DNA of 27,927 bases from Rhizophagus sp. LPA8_4_AMF. Lineage: Eukaryota > Glomeromycota > Glomeromycetes > Glomerales > Glomeraceae. The stretch spans positions 1 to 27,927 of the forward strand of contig JADRCO010000702.1 in the NCBI GenBank assembly GCA_021464525.1, written 5' to 3'. The notes under the pieces are model-generated. The model had not been told where the DNA came from. It saw only the letters and a list, made by a program, of their open reading frames with translations, and made no database searches. Positions 20,981 through 27,927 of this stretch are shown here, piece by piece (the stretch's first letter is position 1; each line of letters begins with the position of its first letter). A program made the position numbers and the translations under genes.

Positions 20981-20992
20981 CTTATTTTTATA
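20981..20992 (-). promoter_or_regulatory. TATA-like box of the anchored gene at 20918
   Basis: TATAAAAATAAG on the minus strand ends 62 nt before the ATG, the same distance as in the genes at 314 and 10868. The leader between them has AAAGTTTTATAAAC and AATATG as in the relatives. Confidence 0.55.
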
Positions 20993-21396
20993 TTAATTTG
21001 AGAAAATCTGTAACGGAATTGAAATTATATAAATATGTTATTATTATTTGTTTTAATATTATGTAAAGTACCGATTTATCTAAATTTATCATTGTATGCT
21101 AATAAAAATTTACTGTACGAAGTAATTTAAAATTAATTGACGATAAAACAAAATATAACTTAAAAAGGTACTTTTTTTTGTTTTTACTAATTTTAAATCT
21201 TATTTTATATCATGGGAAAAATTCGTCATCAAAAATTTAAGTTATAACATATGACGAAAGTAAAGAAATTTAAAATAAAAAAGTTTTTTGACTTTTTCGG
21301 TTCTCATAAACCGATATTTATTGATAAAACAATAAAATTACAAGCCCCAATTACTTTAAAAGGGAATTTTTCATAACTAAGCGTCATGATCATCAT

Positions 21397-21475
21397 TTTG
21401 CAAATGAAAAAAATGAAAATGAATTTTTGGTGTGATCTGTAACGCAGCAACGGATCATCCCCGATCTCGATCTTG
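21397..21475. repeat. Dispersed repeat, copy 1
   Basis: TTGCAAATGAA, then A-rich sequence, then TTTTGGTGTG, GTAACGCAGCAACGGATC and CCCGATCTC. The same ordered words recur at 22556-22620. Confidence 0.45.
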
Positions 21476-22555
21476 ATTTTAAGTGGTCATTTGTTTAAGC
21501 ATACCTTAAAAAAAGAATGCTATTTATAGTTTCTTGCGGGTACTTCATCGCAAACATAAAAAAAAGAACAAATGATGCTTCCATATGAAGGAAATTGACA
21601 AAAGATATTAACGCCTCAATAAAAAAAGTGACTGGATCCGGAGAAACAATCCGAATATCTTTATCACACAATTACTAAAGAATGTTTATTAAATTTTTAA
21701 ATTGACATCATTATCTAAGAATATCATAATATACACAAATGCGAAATTAGGTATTATACTTTTTTATTTGATTATTGTAAATAACTTTGCATGATTAGGA
21801 GGAAGTAAAAGCGCGAGGAAACCACGCGGTTATTCGTGGTTAAAAAAATAGAAAGAGTTTTCTTTTTTTATAGCATGATATAAGCATTATTTTATGCATA
21901 ATTGCTGTTGGTTTTATTATTAAATTAGTAGTAATATTGTTATAATCCATCTTCCATGTTACAATTTTCCGTGTAACAAATTTTTAATTTCCCAATTAGA
22001 ATTTGATAAGCCAAAAATGATCATTCATTTAAAGGAAAAAGTAATAATTTACTAAAACAAAATACTTGTGCGACACAAGATAAAATGCAGGTAATACGAA
22101 AATTTCAGATTTTTATTGTTGATTTCTGAAACGACAAAGAAACGTGATATTATTGTTATATTCTTAAAATAATAAAAATCGCATAATGTAAGCCAGCAAA
22201 GTGGTTTAGGCTTTGACAATGAATTGATTTATGATATAATTTTAATAGTTCGAAAAGTATACTTCTTGCATTTAAATGATTTGGAGAATTAATTTAATGG
22301 ATTAAGAACTTTTGATAAATATAATTATATGTTAGGTCAACAGACGTGAAGTATGATGTAATCACTACTGGATTTCTTTTTATATTTAATAATAGTTAAC
22401 TTCTTATTTATAAATTATAATATTTATCGTAATCTTTTTCTTTACAAAACCGGTTTTTTTATCTTTGTTTCCCACATTAAGAATCAGAATAAAAAAAATG
22501 ATTTTTTCAGAGTTGTAATACGCTCAATGTTTTAAAAGGAGTTTAATGAAACATT

Positions 22556-22620
22556 CTTGCAAATGAATAAAAACTTTGGTATGTTACGAAATACGGCAAC
22601 GGATCTCCCGATAATCTAGA
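22556..22620. repeat. Dispersed repeat, copy 2
   Basis: TTGCAAATGAATAAAAACTT, then TGGTATG, then ACGGCAACGGATCTCCCGAT. Same order as copy 1 with small insertions and deletions; direct orientation. Confidence 0.45.
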
Positions 22621-24675
22621 ACGTAAAATTCTGTTTCACCGATAAGTGAAGGATAAACAAAGAGAAGAGGTTTATAGAGTTATGACTTATAATAAAAAAT
22701 ATTAGAGTGAATGTTCATTAAGGATGAAACAAAGGAATTCGGCGAACCGCGGGCGGAAGTATGCAACGCTCAATCGCGGGTTACTACAAATGGAACGTTA
22801 AACAGCCCATTCCTTAAAAAAAAAAGCAAATTGGGATATTTTAAATTTTATTTTTATTTGTAATAGAAATTAAAATGAACGGGGAAATGAATCCGAGAAT
22901 AATTACTAGTCAAATCTTATCAATTTCTAATCGCACTTTTAAAAGAAAATAGCTACTTAAATTGCTTGTACAGTATAACATCATTTATCGGATCTTTTGC
23001 CTTTTTATTTTTTTAGAATAATTTATTGGAGATATCGTTCAAACTTTTCTTCTTTCTCTCGATAATTATTATATATTGTTTATATCGTTTATAATGGTTG
23101 TAATTTTACAATAAACGGAAAATAAAGTCCGTATTGAAGGAATACAATCAGAAATATTATATAGTATATTACTCTCAATATTGTCCTATTTTATGTTTTT
23201 ATTACATTCGAACTGAAGTTTTAAAATCTTTTAATATTCTTCGTAGATCCAAATCCGAAATATTTGTCACACAGTCATACAATAATATAAACAATTGTTT
23301 CAGGAAATAACTCGTATTGTTAAAAAAACATAAATACACTACTAAAAATGAAGTTTATTGCTAATTTAAAAAACTAGCATAAAACAATAACATTTGTGCG
23401 ATCGTATTACGAATTACAATTTCCGGTTAATGTTTTAAATTATTTTACTATATTTATTGGAAATAAAATAACGAAATATCTATAAAAGTAAAATTCCTTT
23501 TTTAGTAACCAGGACGTATTAAATTATTTAGCAAAGAACTTGTTTTATCTTGTATTAATTATTATTATGAGGAAAATATGTTTATTACTCATAAAAAAAA
23601 CTGAAATAAAAAAGAAATTTTAATTAATTAGCAATATAATTAATTCTGATTGGTCAATCCCCAAAACTTTATTAATTTTCATTAATGCGGTCAACAATTT
23701 GGCGCAGTAAACCCTCACTGATTTGATTTCAAAATTCGCCTTCTCAAATATACACACATGTTAAAAAATAAAGCCCAATTTGGGAGAAACTTTATTAAAT
23801 ACTTTTATTAATTTTTAATTTTTGCATATAATAAACTTTGAAATCGGGATATTGATGTCATAGTCTCATTACATCATGGACATTATTGAATTTGTATTCA
23901 GATTATTTTTTTCTTAACACAGAGTAGCGCATTTAAATTCTGATTTCGTATAACCAACTAATTCCTTAATTTTTTTGTTTTCGGAGTTTTTTGTTATCCA
24001 TCTCTGCTTTAATTTCTTTTCGGTTCTTCAATCGCCTCTTTACGATGCATTGCTAGAAGAATTTATGTTATTTACAGATTCAAAACATCTTCTAAGACGT
24101 AACTAAATAAAAATAAATTATATTAAATATAGGTTATTAATTGATGAATCAAAAGTGAATCAAGCATACCTTCGCAACTAGCATATCGTTTACCATTGTA
24201 ATTAATTCTTCTATTTCATCTAATCTTGCTGTAATTTTTGTGGAAGGATATCTGCGTAGTCGACAAATAGATCCACATGGTATGTCCATTACTAATTGCT
24301 GGAGATATTGCCCGTCATAATGATAAATAAAAGAATTTTAATAAAAGAGTAAAGATAAGTCTCTTAAAAGATACTATTCAATAAGAGGTATTTTGCCGGA
24401 ATGGAAGAAGCCTATAATTTCAGGTTGGTGAGATATTACGGAACTGAGTTTGAACTTTTACCCTTTGGACTAGTGTTTCTCGCATTGTTTTTGGTAGTTT
24501 CTTTAGTCCATCAGTCAAGTACTTTGTTCCGTCTTCTCCATCCCATAATTTACCTTCTTCAATTATTGCAAACTCTCCTGGTATCCCTAATTCGCGTAAT
24601 ATTCCATCACACTTACGGCCAAGAAGCTTTCTAACTTCTGGACTTTTTCTTCCCTTATTTTTTCGTTGCCCTGAA

Positions 24676-24874
24676 CACTGGTTGAAGTGGTATGGTTTCC
24701 ACTATGGAAACCTTGGTGTACATGATGGAAACTTGTCCAATTTGCAGAACATTTCCATAACATTCAGTTTCCACAATAACTGGAAACTTCGTTGAAATCT
24801 GGTGTACACTATGGAAATTGACATGTTTCCATCAAATAAACTTCATGTAAACCATATCTCTTCGACCTGTGCGC
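24676..24874. mobile_element. MITE of about 199 bp inside an exon
   Basis: The ends are inverted repeats: CACTGGTTGAAGTGGTATGG from the left and CACAGGTCGAAGAGATATGG read from the right, with similarity continuing inward around GATGGAAAC-TGTC-AATTT. The body is full of TGGAAAC/GTTTCCA words. A GAA triplet flanks both sides (24673-24675 and 24875-24877). Removing the element and one triplet returns the host exon to a single frame (SRTS joined to GQRKNK). Confidence 0.7.
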
Positions 24875-26229
24875 GAAGTACGAGAGCAACCTTCACCACT
24901 AAAAGAAATTTCATTAGAATATTTTATCTCTATTTCCAATGTATTTAGGAAAATAATAGCACACTTACCAAATTAATTCAGAATTTATCACATCTAAAAG
25001 ACAACAATCTACGATTACGCTCCAGATATTTGTCTTGAACCAACCCTCTAATAAGTGAGGATTAGTAAAGTCATTTGGCCTAAGTTCATACCGCGGAAGT
25101 CTATAGTAACAAATTTTGAATTAGATAATATTAAAAATACTCGAAAATGTTATTAATTACTCACAAATGAGAGAAAACTTCATGTATGTAATGATAGTCG
25201 AAATCTCTCTGCGGGTCATAAGAAGGTAAATCGATACCAGCGTTACGTAGATCTTGAGGGGTTTTCTAGAGGATACAATTGTAAGTTGTAACACAATGAT
25301 TTATTATTGCTACGCAGATAGTGATAGTAATTGATAATACTCACTTGTCGGTAGCGTAAAAGAAAGTCTAATACCAATTGTGGTTCTGGAAGAATATTAT
25401 ACGTATTAATGTGATGCTTGTCAAGATCATTGGAAAGATTCATGACCGTCTCATCACTTGTATCAATTATAAAGCTATGCAAATAGCTGATATCATAATT
25501 TTATATTAATTGTGATTCTGTATATTACTTTAGCTTAAATTATGTACCTTCCGTATTCCAAATTTAGTGTGTATTCATAGAGAATATCTTCTGCAAACTT
25601 TCCAGAAGGTAGCTTCCATTTGTTCTCTGGGCATATTTTATGATATCTTTCTGAATATTATGCCTTCATCCTTCGGTAATTAACCTGCTTGTCTGCTTGT
25701 CTCGCTCAGCTGTTTCCGCATTAACCTCATCATAATTATAATCAGGAGTCTCTTCATTGTCATCACCATCTACATGGCCAGCATCACCGCCCACGTATTC
25801 ATAAAACGTAAGTTTTTTAGGATCTCTCTTATCTGTGTCAGTCCAATCACTGTCTGTTTCTTCATCATTTTCGCTTCTGGTGGTTAGGGGAACAAGGGAA
25901 CTTGAAGATAACATTTGATGTTCGGGCGTGTGTGGTGGAAGAGGGACTTGAACATCAAAAGTGGGATGAGTCTGCAAAATATAAAATAATTAGTTTTGTC
26001 ATTTTCCAACCAAAATTGCCCATCTGTACCATTTCATTAACAAAGCTTCCAGCAATAACACCAATTCCGAAAGAGTTTCCTGACAATGAGTTTCCGATGA
26101 TGGAGAAACCGCCACCTGTTATACTTGATTTGCGTTTCTGCTCCCAATTTTTGGTCAGGTTTCGAACCCTAGCAAAAAAGACTCGATTAATAATATTCTT
26201 AATTAGCAATGTCTCTCCCATCTAATTCC

Positions 26230-26505
26230 ATCCCGCTAGGTCAGTGAGGTGCTTATGAGCACTTGGCCTTGAACATCAGACAACCGGATTGGGTTAACAA
26301 CTGGGCTGTCTGTGCCCTGGTGGGACCACTGCTAGGTCAGCGAGACTTTACAAGCACTTGGCCTTGAACATTAGATAACCGGATTGGGTTAGCAACTGGG
26401 CTATCTATGCCCCACACTGGTTTTGTGGCTCAGCGAATATAATATATATATCGGCCTTGAATGACAAGAACCGAGTGATCCTGGGCCCCTGCCACGCCAC
26501 TTATT
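26230..26505 (-). mobile_element. Trimeric tRNA-derived SINE
   Basis: A GC-rich block inside an AT-rich intron. B-box-like GTTCAAGGCC (minus strand) recurs with 95- and 93-nt steps at 26265-26274, 26360-26369 and, as ATTCAAGGCC, 26453-26462. A-box-like TAGCCCAGTTG at 26393-26403 and CAGCCCAGTTG at 26298-26308 precede the first two. The A-to-B distance of roughly 24-35 nt fits Pol III internal promoters. No clear target duplication was found. Confidence 0.65.
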
Positions 26506-26735
26506 TTCGTTCTCATTTCAAAAAAAAGTATTTACATTCCTATATCTATTAAGATCACCAGCCTTTTCTTTCTATATTCTTGCTCATCATCAGCTATAAG
26601 GTCGAGGCACCCGATGTATTGATTTACTTTCTTATCAAACGGCTCAAGATCGCATACTTCTAAAAAATCTATAACATCCCAGCTTGAAGAATTTTTTGTA
26701 AAATAATTCATATAATTAATTGCTTCTTTAGACAT

Positions 26736-27860
26736 TCTATTTAGAAAAAAAAATTGCTAGTCGTTGAAATTAGCATTTTCTGTGCGTTACTTGTGAAACA
26801 TAATAGAAGTGAGATAGCCTACTCTTGTTATATAAGAAAAAAATTTTTAAAAAGGTTCGTGATAGATACGCAAGTCACATTCACAATTGCGATAAAATAA
26901 GTAAGTTAAAAAAAAAAAGTAAGAGGTTTTTTTGAGGGTATATATGTCCTTTATAAACCTTTCTGGATACATCGTGACTAGTAATAATAAAATAGACTCT
27001 TCTTGATCAGTGGCTTGTTATGACGATATAAAAAAAAATGATTAATGCGTTTTTTTATGATAAGTATGATGAAAAGGTTAATTACAGCTGCGCAATTTTT
27101 TTTGTCATTTCTGATAAAGTATAGCGGACTTTTATTTATATGAGCATGATCTTGAACGCCTGCATAATAACACAGTTATTCGTAATTCGGTAATATTTTA
27201 ACTTCCCAACTCCCCTACCTAATAATTATTATTTGTAAACGCCCACTCCCAGGTAAAAATATTTATGATCGCGTGCAACAAATCATTTTTCTTAGTGTAA
27301 CCTAAGATATCACGTAATGTCAATTTATACATGGTTGTATATTTAATGGATATTGTACGGTGTTGCTATATTATCGTACGGCTAATGCAGATCATGCTTT
27401 AAATAGAAATTTATTTTCAATATTGTACGCAAACTTTTTTGATCAATATTGTACGCAAATAAACTATTGATATCAATATTGAACGCAAATAAACTTCTCA
27501 TATCAATATTGAACAATAATAAAAATATCGGTCAAAAAAATTAGCATGATCCTATAGGGCCGTGCGATAATTTTGTATATTTAATAAATTGCTATGATAT
27601 TAATGTTTTCGTAACCTCGAATTTGTTGTTTATTCTTTACTTTTCCCCATTTCATTATTGTTTAATAAAGAAACAGTATAAAAAAAAATACATAGGATAT
27701 AAATAATTATATTAAAATTATATACTATCAATATGAACATTAAAAAATAGTATGTGATAGATAAAATGGCTGCGCTGTTTTATCCTATTATTAAGTATAC
27801 CCATAGTCAAAATGGTTTTTTCGTCCGGAGCCAAAGGACATGATGTTTTCAGAGGTTATA
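26736..27860. other. Intergenic spacer before a transposon end
   Basis: AT-rich, with no gene seen. It contains the 26-30-bp tandem repeat at 27417-27515 and related ATATTGTACGG-like words near 27350-27380. Confidence 0.5.
27417..27515. repeat. 26-30-bp tandem repeat, four copies
   Basis: TCAATATTG starts at 27417, 27443, 27473 and 27503. The first two continue TACGCAAA, the third AACGCAAAT, the fourth AACAAT. The spacer between copies includes AAACTATTGATA or AAACTTCTCATA. Confidence 0.8.
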
Positions 27861-27927
27861 CAGTCAGACCTCCATAAGTGCACCCTCTATAAATGCACAC
27901 CCTCCACAAATGCACCTTTTATCTGGT
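27861..27927 (+). mobile_element. Terminal repeat of a pogo/Tigger-like DNA transposon, cut by window edge
   Basis: The sequence starts CAGTCAGACCTCCATAAGTG directly after TA (27859-27860), fitting the CAGT-nnn-ACCTC start and TA target of pogo/Tigger elements. It contains 15-bp subrepeats at 27869-27883, 27884-27898 and 27901-27915 (CCTCYAYAARTGCAC). The body, if any, lies to the right. Confidence 0.55.

Larger units (their letters stand above)
20919..24039. other. Long intergenic spacer without recognised genes
   Basis: AT-rich. AAAGGGAATTTTTCATAA near 21360 resembles the shared upstream element, 443 nt before the ATG at 20918. A hairpin with 7-bp arms AACCACG/CGTGGTT lies at 21820-21841. 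Two diverged copies of an about 70-80-nt segment are at 21397-21475 and 22556-22620. A GC-richer patch is at 22740-22800. No protein or RNA gene could be supported. Confidence 0.5.
24040..26735 (-). pseudogene. Broken multi-exon gene of an uncharacterised fungal family
   Basis: Exons with good splice sites are 26735-26536, 26168-26030, 25971 to about 25548, 25486-25345, 25265-25165, 25100-24969, 24898 to about 24420, about 24300-24170 and 24102-24040. Introns are 58-79 nt except the first (367 nt, holding a SINE). Readable parts include MSKEAINYMNYFTK, DFLEVCDLEP, SSITGGGFSIIGNS, NKWKLPSGKFAEDILYEYTL, LEYGSYLHSFIIDTSDE and LRNAGIDLPSYDP. The GRKCDGIL...IIEEGK part suggests a PD-(D/E)XK-like site. 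Three faults are seen: a TGA and frame change near 25666, a MITE at 24676-24874, and a TGA near 24420 with unclear joining to the next exon. The family looks like one I recall from Rhizophagus genomes, function unknown. Most exons stay open, so inactivation is recent. Confidence 0.65.

Noticed and set aside
21820-21841. GC hairpin followed by A run, like a bacterial terminator
   Set aside because: The window is eukaryotic (spliced introns, TATA boxes), so a rho-independent terminator is not expected; kept only as a hairpin.
22740-22800. GC-rich patch with GGTTCGCCG on the minus strand, suggesting a Pol III B box
   Set aside because: No A box at a proper distance and no tRNA fold seen.
24401-24634. 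77-codon plus-strand frame
   Set aside because: Antisense to the conserved KCDGIL exon of the minus-strand gene.
1-27927. CRISPR array, operons or riboswitches
   Set aside because: No regularly spaced repeats with unique spacers of the right form; gene structure is fungal.

Overview
The window looks like nuclear DNA of an arbuscular mycorrhizal fungus (Glomeromycotina, Rhizophagus-like). I infer this from very AT-rich spacers full of A/T runs, short introns of about 58-90 nt with GTAAGT-type donors, a single-exon F-box/leucine-rich protein of the kind that is greatly expanded in these fungi, and two relics that match Glomeromycotina protein families I know from memory. No search could be run, so the assignment is an inference.

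The main content is a dispersed family of small secreted cysteine-rich proteins: a partial gene at the left edge (1-314, -), then 3393-4001 (+), a reduced member at 7377-7680 (-), 9754-10868 (-) and 19942-20918 (-). Members share a signal peptide, one or two copies of an 8-10 cysteine module joined by proline-rich linkers and, in the two longest, a second exon encoding a Ser/Thr-rich stalk and a GPI-type hydrophobic tail after a phase-2 intron of exactly 77 nt. Most also share a TATA box about 55-63 nt before the ATG, a similar 5' leader, and a diverged element about 320-440 nt upstream. This is the best candidate for an undescribed system: a locally expanded set of probably co-regulated secreted and wall-anchored proteins (effector or adhesin candidates).

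Two housekeeping-like genes interrupt the family. 12813-15705 (-) is a three-exon, 909-residue protein with DFxxF-type acidic motifs and an aftiphilin-like domain, probably an AP-1/clathrin traffic adaptor, with an unusual threefold W...SFLES repeat. 17120-18913 (+) is an F-box/LRR-like substrate receptor for an SCF ubiquitin ligase.

The right side (24040-26735, -) is a multi-exon gene of an uncharacterised family with a possible PD-(D/E)XK-like motif. It is broken by a frame change, by a MITE of about 199 bp in an exon, and by a terminal frame problem. One of its introns carries a trimeric tRNA-derived SINE with visible Pol III A and B boxes. The window ends in the terminal repeat of a pogo/Tigger-like transposon. 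The large spacers hold decayed protein relics, a foldback element, tandem repeats and duplicated promoter segments.
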